Source: Nageia nagi (lineage: Eukaryota > Pinophyta). From it: DNA of 64,000 nucleotides. The stretch lies in the NCBI GenBank assembly GCA_050084985.1, contig JBITNC010000001.1:139562001-139626000 (forward strand), written 5' to 3'. A model generated the notes under the pieces. That model had not been told where the DNA came from. It was given only the letters and a program-made list of their open reading frames with translations, and ran no database searches. The position numbers were made by a program, and so were the translations under genes. Below are positions 12,005 to 23,639 of this stretch, piece by piece. The stretch's first letter is position 1, and every line of letters begins with the position of its first letter.

Positions 12005-13870
12005 TGATGCATAATAAAATGATCATAACTTTTGATCTAACTATCAAATCATCTTTAAGTTTTTAGTAGAGCTAGATATGGATTTTAATAATTAAACATG
12101 GGTTTATAGATATGTTTAATTTTGAGCATGTAAATTGATCTACCTTTATGTAGCATTAGAGGCACTACTTAATCATAAAGGAGTTTGTGTTGTTTACTAA
12201 TCATAAAGCATTGAGGTATGTCAACTCTTAAAAAAAGTTAAACAGTAGACATACCAAATTTATTTTATTTCTATAACAATATACATTTATCCTACAATAC
12301 AAACTTGGTAAGAAAAATAAGGTTGTTGATGCATTATGTAGGAGATTCTTGTTGCCAACCACTATGGAGAATGTAGTGGTGGTATTTGAGGGAATAAAAA
12401 AATATGTATGAATCTAATGTTGATTTTGAGAATATTGTGAAGCATTGCACAAGTATAGCGTAAGTTGAGTCCCATATAATTTTTAAAGAATATTTTTTTA
12501 TCAGTTACTTATTTAAGGGTACTTAATTATGTATTCCCAATGGCTCTATGAGAGAGAACATCTTGAGAGAATTACATAATGGGGTCTAGCTGGTCATTTT
12601 GGAATAGCCAAAACTACAACTCTTGTAGATGAGAAGTATTATTGGTCAAACATGAAAAGAGACATAATCAAGTTTTTCTCAAGATGTAGAGTGTGCCAAA
12701 TGCCTAAAGACCATGCACAAAATACAAGGTTGTATATGCCACTACTAGTTCCTATAGGACCATGGATTGATCTGAGTATGGATTTTGTGTTAAGATTTCC
12801 CAAGACACAATGGGGTAAGGATTAAATTTTTATTATGGTAGATATATTTTCTAAAATATTCCATTTTATTGCTTTCTAGAAACCTAATGATGACACTAAG
12901 ATTGGATTCTTATTCTTTGAGTAGGTTGTGTCACTGCATGCTATCCTAAAGATTATTATTTTGATCAAGATACTAAGTTCTTGGATCATTTTTGGAAGAC
13001 ATTGTATAAGGTAAATACTAAACTATATTTCTATAGTGCTTATAATCCATAGACCAATGGGCAAATATAGGTAGTGAATAGAAGCTTGGGAAATGTCTTA
13101 CAATGCATAATTGGGGAAAAGCAAAAATAATGGGATTTTACCTTATCACAAGTTGAATTTGAATATAATAGCTTATTGAATAGATCAATAGGTAAATCTC
13201 CTTCCCAAAGTGTTTGTGGTCAAAATCCTAGAGGTGTATTAGATCTAGTATAATTACCAATGGGGTACCAAGTTAGTGATGATGGAGAAGCATTTGCTAA
13301 GCATATTGAGAAAGTGCAAGAATCAATGAAAGAAAAACTACATAGTACTAATGCTCACTACAAAGAGGTCATTTATACATATAGAAGGATGAAAGTATTT
13401 GAAGGGGATGATATGGTGATGGTTAATGTCAAAAAAGAAGGATTTCATAAATGGCAATATAACAAATTGGAATTTAAGAAAATTGGACATTGCATGATTT
13501 TGAAAAAGATCAATGACAATGCTTACAAAGTGGAGTTACCTGATGAATTTACTATTTCACTTATTTTTAATGTTTTTGATTTATTTTAGTATTAGGGTAC
13601 TATTAAGGATGGTGATCTATAGGATTCAATAAATTAGGCATCGCATATGCTTAAGAAGAAGAAGGATAGAGTTGCATAAATACTTTATAAGAAGGTGGTC
13701 ACCACTAGACATGGGAGCTATAATAGATACTTGCATCAGTGGGAAGGATAAACCTCATCTGATAACACTTAGGTTTCATAGTCAAAGCTACAAAAAATTG
13801 ATAACCAAAAGCTACAAGATTTCATTTTAGTTGAACTTGTAGGAGCTAAGTAATATTCACCAGAGGAGAA
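12005..13870 (+). pseudogene. Array unit U7: relic with a long open integrase end
   Basis: LTR fragment 12005 to ~12145, RNase H end ~12155-12450 with the extra A (near 12400) and other variants shared with U4, zinc-binding region ~12550-12720, core ~12730-13110. The integrase C-terminal domain is open for 109 codons at 13260-13589, ending at a TAG where most copies have a stop in LFQYQG. Chromodomain ~13655-13790. The catalytic Glu position is a stop (TAG). Confidence 0.89.
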
Positions 13871-14317
13871 TGATGTACATTAAAATGATCATAACTTTTG
13901 AACTGATCATTAGATCATATTTACATTTTGAGGAGATCTAGATATGGTTTTTCATGATTAAATGTGGGTTTATAGATATGTTTAATTTTGTGCATGTAAA
14001 TTGATACACCTTAATGTAGTATTAGAGGCACTACTTAATCTCAAAGGTGAGTCTTGTCCAATTTTTGAAGAATATTTTTTTAGAATGGTTACTTATTTAA
14101 GAGTACTTTATTATGTATTCCCAATTGATCTTTGAGAGAGAACATCTTGCAAGAATTACATAGTGGGGGTCTAGCTAGTCATTTTGGAGTAGCCAAAACT
14201 ATGACTCTTATAGAGGAGAAGTATTATTGGCCAAAGATGAAAATACATATAATTAGATTTGTCTCAAGATGTAGAGTGTACCAAATGGGTAAAGGATGCA
14301 CAAAAAATAGGGTTGTA
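13871..14317 (+). pseudogene. Array unit U8, left part: LTR start, deleted RNase H, integrase zinc-binding region
   Basis: The LTR fragment runs 13871 to ~14010. RNase H is cut short: ~290 bp are missing at about 14037, where CTCAAAG joins GTGAGTC. The integrase zinc-binding region is open from 14132 (MRENILQELHSGGLASHFG) and reads CRVYQMG, so one cysteine is lost. The unit is then split by the 4.4-kb insertion at 14318 and resumes at 18716. Confidence 0.87.
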
Positions 14318-15672
14318 ACACTACTCAAACTTTCACCACCTAAAACCCCTAAATTTAAAACTATTTTTTTATTATTGATCGATTCATAAAATTCTCAAGT
14401 TTTACTATTTAAAACATATATCCCACATGGTTTACATATTGATACATTTTCAACTTTATTTAGTTTTTATCCTTTCTTCTAAGTATAATGGTTTGTTCAC
14501 TAGGCATTCTTGTCTTCGCTTATGAGTAGATACTCCTGATGATCATACCCTATTTTATTTAGACTTATTTACCATATCCTTAATCTTGTGAAGGTGTACT
14601 TGTTATGTCATAAAGGTTTAATATCTCCAATTTAAGTGCAAATCAATGTTCAAAATAACTTATGATTTAGATCACATAATAATCCCAAGCATCCTAAATT
14701 ATTTCCCATCGTATCCCCAAACTATCCCATTTAATCCCAAATGGTCCCTAATATTTCCCCTATGGTCCTAAATCTTAATATGGGTCATTATGACTAATTT
14801 GAGATCCTTTCTACACATTTGGGATGATGATGGTTTTAATTTGGGTTCTAATTTGTTATCTCTCCCTTAGAGAAATGTAAACCGTAAACCCAATAGATCA
14901 TAAGTTAACAATCCATTCAATAAATAAGAAATAGTTAATTTAATCAACTAGATCATCACATTTAAATATAATTCAAACATTCAATAGATAATACTACTTA
15001 TCTTACATGAGATAAATTGTAATAGTTTTGTAGGAGAGTTTGAAAGCATAATCCTAAAATATAACATTAATACATAGCAAATTATCATCATCTTTGTATT
15101 GAAATTTCTAAAAATATTCTACTATGTACCATTGATCATATAATGAAATAAATTTTAATCTTGGATGAATCCATTACTTTCCAAAATTAATTTAGATAAT
15201 ACAAGGATTATAAACCTTAGAATAATGATTAACTTTTCTTTTTGCTAACCTCCTTATTACATTCAATATAAAGTAACAACATATACATAATTTGAAACCT
15301 CTTTGGATCATGAGACTTATAGGTATAATGGGTCTTCTTATTTACTTGTACAATCTTCTTTTCATGTACCCTCTAGAGTTTTCATGAGTGAGTGTTCATA
15401 GGTACTAGGAATGGATCACAAGCATCAGAGGATTAGGAAAACTCATCACTTTTGGATCTTAATACATAAGTACATCATATTTTTAATTCATTAAATTACT
15501 TACAAATAAATCAACACATCATCTATTGGGAATTATCTCCATAGTGGTCTCAAGAGGTTTTATGCCTTGTGGAAGCCATCACTTTTCCTCAACCATATAG
15601 TATTCAAAGAAACATTCAAGAACTTATAGTGGAAAATTTTCAAATAGATTTCATCATCTCCTATAAAATTAC

Positions 15673-15711
<39 letters not shown>

Positions 15712-16629
15712 GCAAGACATGTCTCACTAATCTAAATAAAATTTAACTTTATCATTTTATTCTTAATACAAACATTATTTATTTATTTAATTATTTAATT
15801 AAATAAACTTCTTATATTTTTCCATTTAATTTTACTTATATTTTGTTGACATGACATAAAAGTTTTTTATTTTAAGGCAAATAAAGCCCTCTTATCCTTT
15901 ACTATCATGTCAAATAAAAATAATTCAACTTTCTTTACATATTCGAAATATAATACAAGTCATTCCTTAAAGTTATCTTTCCAGCTAACTTATTAATAAA
16001 GTCAATTGACATATCAATTACATGTCAACCACTTTTATACACATGTAAAAAGTAAAGTTTCCTTTAAAAATATCCATGCATCACCAAATGGTGTCTAATG
16101 AGTATGTAGGGTAATCTATTAAGACTTATAACAATTTGGCATCATTTTATAAGTAACTACAATACATCTAAATTTGATTTTATTTTCCCAAAACAAAATG
16201 ACACCATGGAATTTCTTTGATGAGTTTTTGATACTATGAAAATAAGTATAATCATCCCAAAAGATTCATAGATGCCTTAGGATGTTTTGCAAGTCATTAC
16301 CTCATCTATGACAATACTAAAAGTGACTATTCTATGGAAGACCTCTGCAAGACCTTATTAATTATTCTACTGAAAGGCCTTTGTTAGGTTCATTAATTTT
16401 TCTCAATAGGTTTGTAATCTAAAAGGACTTATTCACAAAGAGAAACCAAAATCTCTTCCAAAAGTGCATAAATCTTTTCAAAGAGAACACCAAGGAGGCC
16501 ATTGCAATACTTGTAAACAATTCATCATTAGAAGATTTACGGACAAGATTTGCAAGATATGTTTTATCAAATTATCTCTCTGAGATACTATCTTTTTTAG
16601 TGCGATGGAGGTAAAGAATTAAAGACTAC
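14318..16629. other. Non-coding left part of the 4.4-kb insertion
   Basis: AT-rich sequence with no protein match I can recognise. Around 14700-14780 there are several C-rich words (ATTTCCCAT, TATCCCC, TTTCCCC) in loose repetition. A TA microsatellite lies at 15677-15705. No RNA gene is seen. Confidence 0.6.
15677..15705. repeat. (TA)14 microsatellite
   Basis: Uninterrupted TA dinucleotides for 29 bases inside the 4.4-kb insertion. Confidence 0.97.
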
Positions 16630-17510
16630 AAAGGCATTTTATACTAATGAAGGTAAAATCAAACTCTAAAATCTTTGAGAACATTCTTCCAACATGACTC
16701 CACACATGTTATTCACAAGGTCCTATATACAAATTATAATTGAGATAGAAGCTATACAAACATATTTTCTAAAAAGGCTTTATAATTAATGAACATACAT
16801 TTTATTTTGGAAAGTCTCATTTGGAAATAGACTTTTTTTGTTAATAAGAGGGAGTTGAATACTATCTAAAAGCATTTCTTAGTATTAGTCAATGATTTAT
16901 ATACTACAAGATAGTTCAAAAGGCACCCTAAACTCTATATCCTGATTGTAAGTATGCTAGTAGACATGTATACAAAATGTGGATGCATAGAGAAGGCACA
17001 TAAAGTGTTTGGCTAGATGTCTAAAGCAAACACAAATTCATTAAATGCAAATATATCAAGATATGCATGAGATAGGTATGATTAAAAAGCTTGTGTTTGA
17101 TCACAATGTAGTATTATGAAATACAACTATCCAAAATAAACCAAACTCTATAACCTTTACCAATATTCTTTTGGAATGTATAATGATGGGAGTGTTAGAA
17201 AAAGATTTGGAAAATCCCTCAAGGAGTACTTCAAAGTGGTTTTTAATCAGATATTCATATATTCAAAATGTGAGAGAAATACAAGGCTTTTGAACTATTT
17301 GAAAGGGCATATGATACAAACATAGTTTCATGGATAGTTTTGATAGAAGGAAATGCATAAAATGGGTCTTCTGATAAGGTGCAATGTCTAGGAGTAAAAG
17401 CTAAATTCTAAAATCTTTTCTAGCATTTGTTACCATGGAAAAACTAAGTGGAGGTTTTAGATACTATCAGAATATGGTTGACTAACATTATTCATGTCCT
17501 TCCAAGAAAT
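16630..17510 (+). pseudogene. Pentatricopeptide repeat (PPR) gene relic, PLS class with E-type end
   Basis: PPR proteins bind RNA in plant mitochondria and chloroplasts, and the PLS class is built of ~35-residue repeats followed by an E region. Several pieces are visible in shifting frames. LVDMYTKCGCIEKAHKVF lies near 16960-17010. KPNSITFTNILLECIMMGV, the classic PPR phrase for the next repeat, lies near 17130-17200. YSKCER is near 17260. A piece near 17455-17510 resembles the RYF.NMVD..GI.P start of the E region. Earlier fragments (NSKIFENILP near 16655-16690) suggest further repeats. Stops and at least three frame changes make it a pseudogene. It lies wholly inside the 4.4-kb insertion, so it was probably carried there. 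No intron is seen. Confidence 0.75.
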
Positions 17511-17572
17511 TAAAAGTTTGTCTCTCTATATATTTATAATTAGGTACTAATGTCATATACCAACTAAAAGAG

Positions 17573-17822
17573 TCCCTTCAAAGTACTTAATAGTTATTAT
17601 TTTTCAATGAACCTTTATCCCTTTCATAAACTATAATAAATGTAAGAAAATTTCACAAAGTAACTACCCAAATTATACAAATCTTTATGTATAAGAATAT
17701 CAAATAATTATCAAGGAGTATCTTCCCAAAGTACTTTAATAGTAAAATAATTAAATGAACCTTTCTTTTAAACTATAGGAAATGTAATATATTCACAAGG
17801 TAACCAAACATTTTAACAAATA
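17573..17822. repeat. Diverged tandem duplication (~110 bp, ~150-bp period) after the PPR relic
   Basis: The stretch 17573-17683 (CTTCAAAGTACTTAATAGT, AATGAACCTTT, AAACTATA, TTCACAAAGTAACTAC) is repeated at 17722-17822 with the same words in the same order. Confidence 0.8.
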
Positions 17823-18712
17823 ATCCAAAAAGAAACAAAGAAAGAAAGTACTTGGGCTTTAAGATGAGGGAATCCTTTTTCCATAGGACTCTAACCAAAA
17901 TTCTTGAGAAGAATGGGAGAGAATGCTCATTCCTCTAAAAATCCTCAATATTTATAGGCCAAATAGGACTAATACTTCCAAGAAAAGAACTATTATTCCC
18001 CCTAATCACATTTATATGTAAAGGTGTAGATGTTTATATTTTTGTAAAAATTTTTATACATCTACAAGACTTTATTTCAAACCATTTGCACCTACCTTCA
18101 TATAATAAATTGGGTGGAATTATGAACTCAATTATTTTAGAGGTGCTAAAGTATTCTAATTACAAAGAAAAGATAGGTGTTCTTTCTTATCCCTAAGTTT
18201 AATTTTTATTAATTGTTACCAATATCCTTGGTTAAAATTTGAATTCCAATTGATGTAATATTCCTTGTAGTTAAGAAATAAATTTTCAAAAATGCACATT
18301 AATATTTTAAACATATACTTATTACTTGCAATGATCCCTTCATCTTGTAAGATAAATTTATTAGTGGACACTCACATCCATACATAGATACATTTTCAAA
18401 AACATAGTTTTATTATACATATATATGATTTACAAAGGGTACATATGAATATGATAGCAATTTAATACCAATAAGTTTCTCACTCTTACCAATTCATTCC
18501 CTTAACCACTCATCCTAGTTCCCTAGGATCTTTATTCTAGTTCCTTTTCTAGATTGACTTGTTACTTGCATAAAACAATCTTGAATCCAACATCACATTG
18601 ATACAAGGAATACATATTTCCATTTATCATCACATATAAATAATTTAAACATAGTTTCATTCAAATCCCTGAAGATGTTTGAGGTTGGTTAGTGCCATTG
18701 GGTGGGTCATTA
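17823..18712. other. Non-coding right part of the 4.4-kb insertion
   Basis: No coding match. The last ~70 bases, read on the - strand, begin TGTAATGACCCACCC and look like an LTR start. A TATA-rich stretch (ATACATATATATGAT) lies near 18415-18430. Confidence 0.5.
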
Positions 18713-18715
18713 CAA

Positions 18716-19859
18716 TTGTATTTGCCACTATGAGTCCCTATAGGACCATGGATCAATGTGGGTATGGATTTTGTGTTAGGATTGCATAAGACACAAAGGA
18801 GAAAGGATTCAATTTTTGTTGTGGTAGATATATTTTCTAAAATGGCCAATTTTATTGATTTTCAAAAAACTAATGATGCCACTAAGATTGCAATCTTATT
18901 CTTTGAGCAAATTGTGCGACTGCATGGTATCACAAAGACTATTACTTCCAATCAAGATAATAAGTTCTTGGGTCATTTTTAGAGGACATTGTGGAATAAC
19001 TTAAATACTATTCTATAGTTCAATAGTGCTTACCATCCATAGATTGATGGGCAAATAGAGGAAGTGAATAGAAGCATGGGAAACCTCTTATGGTGCATAG
19101 TTGGAGAAAAGCCAAAACAATGGGATTTCACCTTATCATAAGCTAAATTTGCATATAATAGCTCAATGAATAAGTCAACAAGTAAATCTCCTTTTCAAAT
19201 TATTTATGGTAAAAATTCTAGAGGTGTATTAGATCTGTTTGAGTTTCCAATGGGGGACCAAGTTAGTGATGATGTAGAAGCATTTGTTTAGCATATCCAT
19301 AAAGTGCAAGAATCTATGAAAGGAAAACTACATTGTAGTAATGCTCACTAAAAAGAGGTCATTGATGCATAGAGAAATATGAAACTATTCAAAGAGGGTG
19401 ATATGGTGATGGTTCATCTCAGTAAAGAAGGATTTCCAAAAGGGTAGTATAACAAATTGATATTTACAAAAATTAGACCCTACAAGATTTTAAACAAGAT
19501 CAATGATAATGTCTATAAAGTGGAGTTACCTGATGAATTTGTTATTTCATATGTTTTTAAATTTTGTAATTTATTTTAATATCAAGGTAGATTGAGGATG
19601 GAAATCTATAAGATTCAGTAAATTGGGTATCACAAATGTCTAGGAAGAAGAAGGATAGAGTTGCACAAATACTTGATAAGAAGGTGGCCACCACTAGGCC
19701 TGGGAGCTAAAATACATACCTAATTTAATGGGAAGGATTACCATTGTATGCTAAAAATTAGGTTTCAAAGTTAGATCTATAGAAAATTGATATCTAGAAG
19801 CTACATGATTTTATTTCAGTTGAACTCATAGGAGTTGAGTTCATTTTACCAAAGGAGAA
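18716..19859 (+). pseudogene. Array unit U8, right part: integrase core, integrase end, chromodomain relic
   Basis: Continues U8 after the insertion. The core is open at 18758-18982 (MDFVLGLHKTQRRKDSIF, then ITSNQDNKFLGHF, where the second catalytic Asp reads Asn in SDQD). The catalytic Glu is kept (IEEVN). Integrase end ~19240-19560, chromodomain ~19655-19790 with a frame break, polypurine tract AAAGGAGAA before 19860. Confidence 0.87.
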
Positions 19860-21716
19860 TGATACACTTTAAAATGATCATAACTTTTGATCCAATCATT
19901 GGATCATATTTAAATTTAGAAAAGAGCTATATATGGGTTTTCATGATTAAATGTGGGTTTATAGATATGTTTTATTTTGTGCATGTAAACTGATACACCT
20001 TAATGTAGCATTAGAGGCACTACTTAATCTCAAAGGAGTTTGTGTTGTTTATTGATCATGAAGCATTGAGGTATGTCAAATCTCATAAAAATTTAAATAT
20101 TATACATGCAAAATGGGTTTCATTTTAGCAACAATATTCATTTTTTCTAGAACATAAATCTGGTAAGCAAAATAAGGTTGTTGATGCATTAAGTAGGAGA
20201 GTCTTGTTGCTAACCACTATGGAGATTGTAGTGGTGGGATTTGAGGGAACAAAAAATATGTATGAATCTATTGCTAATTTTGAGAATATTATGAGATAGA
20301 GTAATAATACAAAAAAATGTGAGTCCCATATAATTTTCAAATAATATTTTATTCATAATTGTTACTTATTTAAGGATACTTGATTATGTATTCCCAATGG
20401 CTCTATGAAAGAGAACATCTTCCAAGAATTACATAGTGGGGGTCTAGTTGGTCATTCTGGAGTAGCCAAAGCTATGACTCTTGCAGAGGAGAAGTATTAT
20501 TGGCCAAAGATGAAAAGATACATAATGAGGTTTGTATCTAGATCTAGAATGTTCCAAATGGCTCAAGGCCATGCATAAAATACAAGGTTGTATATGCCAC
20601 TACCAGTTCCTACAGGACCATGGATCGATCTGAGTATGGATTTTATGTTGGGATTACCCAAGATAAAATAGGGTAGGGATTAAATTTTTGTTATGATATA
20701 TATATTTTATAAAATTCCCCATTTTATTTCTTGCCACAAAACTAATGATGCCACTAAGATTGCAGTCTTATTCTTTGATTAGGTTGTGGGGCATGGTGTC
20801 CCAAAGACTATTACTTATTATCAAGATACTAAGTTCTTGTGTTATTTTTGGAGGACATTATAGAAGAAGTTAATTAGTAGGCTATAATTCAGTAGTACTT
20901 ACCATCCATAGATCAATGGGAAAAAAGAGGAAGTGAACAAAAGCTTGGGAGACTAATTATGATGCATAGTTTGGGAAAAGCCAAAACAATGGGATTTTGC
21001 CTTATAACAAATTGAATTTATATATAATAGCTTAATGAATAGGTCAGTAGGCAAATCTCCTTTTCCAATTATTTATGGCCAAAATCCTAGAGGTGTATTA
21101 TATCTGGTTGAGTTACCAATAAGAGACCAAGTTAGTGATGATGTAGAAGCATTTGCTAAGCATATCCAGAAAGTCCAAGAATCAATGAAAGAAAAAGTAC
21201 ATAGTAGTAATGCTCACTACAAAGAGGTCATTGATGCACATAGAAGTATCAAAGTGTTTGAAGAAGATTCTATGTTGATGGTTCATCTCAAAAAATAATG
21301 ATTTTCTAAAGGGTGGTATAACAAATTAAAATTTAAGAAAATTTGACCTTGCAAGATTTTGAAGAAGATCAATGACAATGCCTATAAAGTAAAGTTACCT
21401 AATGAATTTGCTATTTTACATATTTTTAATGTTTCTAATTTATTTCACTATTATGGTAATATTGAGGATGATTTTCTACAAGATTCAAGAAATTGGGCAC
21501 CACAGATACCTAAGAAGAAGAAGGATAGAGTTAAACAAATACTTGATAAGAAGGTGGTCACCACTAGACATGGGAACTACAATAGATACTTGGGTCAATA
21601 GGAAGGATTACCCCTTTTTGATAACACTTAGGTTTCAAATTTAGAGTAACTAGAAGCTATAAGATTTTATTTTAGTTAAACTCATAGGAGTTGAGTTCTT
21701 TTTTACCAGAGGAGAA
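19860..21716 (+). pseudogene. Array unit U9: relic with the best-preserved chromodomain
   Basis: LTR fragment 19860 to ~20000 with a perfect 17-nt palindrome at 19889-19905. RNase H end ~20010-20300, zinc-binding region ~20410-20580, core ~20590-20960, integrase end open at 21035-21298, then open again at 21359-21601. That last stretch covers the integrase end and chromodomain: DRVKQILDKKVVTTRHGNYN, then YL, ending just before the usual QWEGLPP segment. Chromodomains of chromovirus integrases bind methylated histone H3 and direct insertion to heterochromatin. 1857 bp. Confidence 0.9.
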
Positions 21717-22761
21717 TGATGCACCTTAAAATGATCATAACTATTGATCCAACCATCAGATCATCTTAGAATTTTAAGGAGAGCTAGATATGGAATTTCA
21801 TGATTAATATTGGCTTTATATATATTTTTAATTTTGAGCATGTAAACTAATGCACCTTAATGCAGCATTAGAGGCACTACTTAATCTCAAAGGAGTTTAT
21901 GTTGTTTACTAATCATGAAGCATTGAGGTATGTCAACTCTCATAAAAAGTTAAATACATGCCAAATGGATTTCATTTATGTAACAATATACATTTTTCCT
22001 ACAATATAAATCTTTTAAGAAAAATAATATTTTTGATGCATTATGTAGGAGAGGTTTGTTGCTAACCACTATGGAGAACGCAATGGTGGGATTTGAGGGA
22101 ATAAAAAATATGTATGAATCTGATGCTAATTTTGAGAATATTGTGAGATAGTGTACAAGTGCAGTAGAAGGTGATTCTTATCAAATTTTTGAATAATATT
22201 TTTTTTATAATGGTTACTTATTTAGGGGTACTTGATTATGCATTCATAATGGCTCTATGAGAGAGAACATCCTATGAGAATTACATAGTGGGGGTCTAGC
22301 TAGTCATTTTGGAGTAGTCAAAACTATGACTCTTATAGGAGAGAATTATTATTGTCTAAAGATGAAAAGAGATATAATTAGGTTTTTCTCTAGATGTAGA
22401 GTATGCCAAATGGCTAAATGCCATGCACAAAATGTATAGTTGTATATGCTACTACCAGTTCCTACAGGACCATGGATCAATCTAAGTATGGATTTTGTAT
22501 TAGGATTGCCCAAGAAGCAATTAGGTAAGGATTCAATTTTTGTTCTTGTAGATAGATTTTCTAAAATGACCCATTTTATTGGTTTCCAAAAAACTAATGA
22601 TGCCACTAAGATTGTAGTCTTATTCTTTGAGTAGTTAATGCAACTACATGGTGTCCTAGAGATTATTACTCTTGATAGAGATACTATGTTGTTGTGTTAT
22701 TTTTAGAGAATATTATGAAAGAAGTTAAATACTAGGCTACAACTCAATAGTGCTTAGCATC
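21717..22761 (+). pseudogene. Array unit U10, left part: LTR start, RNase H end, integrase
   Basis: LTR fragment 21717 to ~21855, RNase H end ~21865-22150 (a short deletion after LNS), zinc-binding region ~22260-22430 (CRVCQMAKCHAQN), core open at 22440-22634 ([20 protein letters not shown]). It stops at CAATAGTGCTTAGCATC, where Tat element 1 has inserted; the unit resumes at 31160. Confidence 0.89.
22757..22761. repeat. Left target-site duplication of element 1
   Basis: GCATC here faces CCATC at 31160-31164. Uninterrupted units read GCTTACCATCCATAG at this place, so the two copies are a 5-bp target duplication with one later change. Confidence 0.75.
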
Positions 22762-23549
22762 TATTATTGCATAAAATTAATTTTTACATTAAATTTAATA
22801 TATTAAGAAATATGTGCCTGCACTTATATATCTAGTTCAAGAATAATGATGTTATTTTGGATATGATCAATATATATCATCAACTTACTATATTCTTATT
22901 TATGTAGGTACACATCAACCTAAGGAGTGGGTAATATTATCATCTATATAGATAGCAATCTAATAGTAATTCCATATCAAGGAGATACATGATCCCATAT
23001 CTAATATTGATGATGGTAATTCTTTAGGTGTCTCTTGACACCACCATTCAAGGTTGGGTTTGTGTACTTCCTTATGGAAGCATCCTAACAATTCTAAGCT
23101 TATTTGAGTATCGAATTGAGACCATTGAGAGTTTGTGTGGAGGAATAGATTCAGTTCAAAATGGAATATAATGTAACAAATACCATTAGTGTTCCCTATA
23201 GATGAAAACAAATCATCGATGCTCCTTCTAAGCATGAAATAGACCACCCATAGACCTCTTTTTGGATCATCTTGCTTCATGACTTCTGGTACAGACTTCA
23301 CTCATTATTGAGGCTTCATCAGTATCTTTCATTCATCCATAGCTGGTATGATCTATGAGGTAAGTACACAAATTCAATCTTATTTGTTAATGTCATTTCA
23401 ATTTCAATTATTTGTTATCTTTTATATTAGCTTATCTTGTTATAAATTGCTATTTGTTAGCTCAAAATTTACAAATAGATATACGTATCTTTTAGGACTA
23501 TAGATATTTTAGTTATTTGCATTCTTGAATACACTTTTATTTGTAAACA
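22762..23549 (+). repeat. 5' LTR of element 1
   Basis: 788 bp starting TATTATTGCATAAAATTAATT and ending TTTATTTGTAAACA, matching 30366-31159 along its whole length with scattered substitutions. The exact start is set by the target duplication; TG appears six bases in. A - strand open frame at 22960-23301 lies wholly in the LTR and I treat it as chance. Confidence 0.92.
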
Positions 23550-23562
23550 TTTTGGTGAACCT
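23550..23562 (+). promoter_or_regulatory. Primer-binding site of element 1 (candidate)
   Basis: TTTTGGTGAACC directly follows the 5' LTR, the place where the tRNA primer pairs. Element 2 has the same TTTTGGTGAACC directly after its 5' LTR, which supports the call. I do not assign the tRNA. Confidence 0.6.
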
Positions 23563-23639
23563 AATGTGAATCATAAGTAGTTATGCTAAAACCCTAGGGT
23601 TTTAGTTAAGACTAATAAACAATTTTATGAGTTGTTTTA

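Larger units (their letters stand above)
14318..18715. mobile_element. 4.4-kb insertion splitting unit U8, with inverted TTGTAA/TTACAA ends
   Basis: The array reads continuously from GGGTTGTA at 14317 to TTGTATTTGCC at 18716, with 4398 bp of unrelated DNA between. The 5-bp TTGTA flanks both sides (14313-14317 and 18716-18720), as expected for a target duplication. The borders read TTGTAAC on the left and CATTACAA on the right, so the exact element ends are ambiguous by a few bases. On the - strand the right end reads TGTAATGACCCACCC, a common style of LTR start. I found no LTR pair and no gag or pol. It could be a long solo LTR, a non-autonomous LTR element that captured host DNA, or an unknown element. 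Confidence 0.7.

Noticed and set aside
14132-14389. Intact small integrase-like gene starting at MRENILQ
   Set aside because: The Met is an internal residue of the polyprotein that happens to begin the open stretch in many units; the frame is cut by the insertion at 14318.
22960-23301. 113-codon - strand frame
   Set aside because: Lies wholly inside the 5' LTR of element 1; the matching frame in the 3' LTR is broken and no family is recognised.
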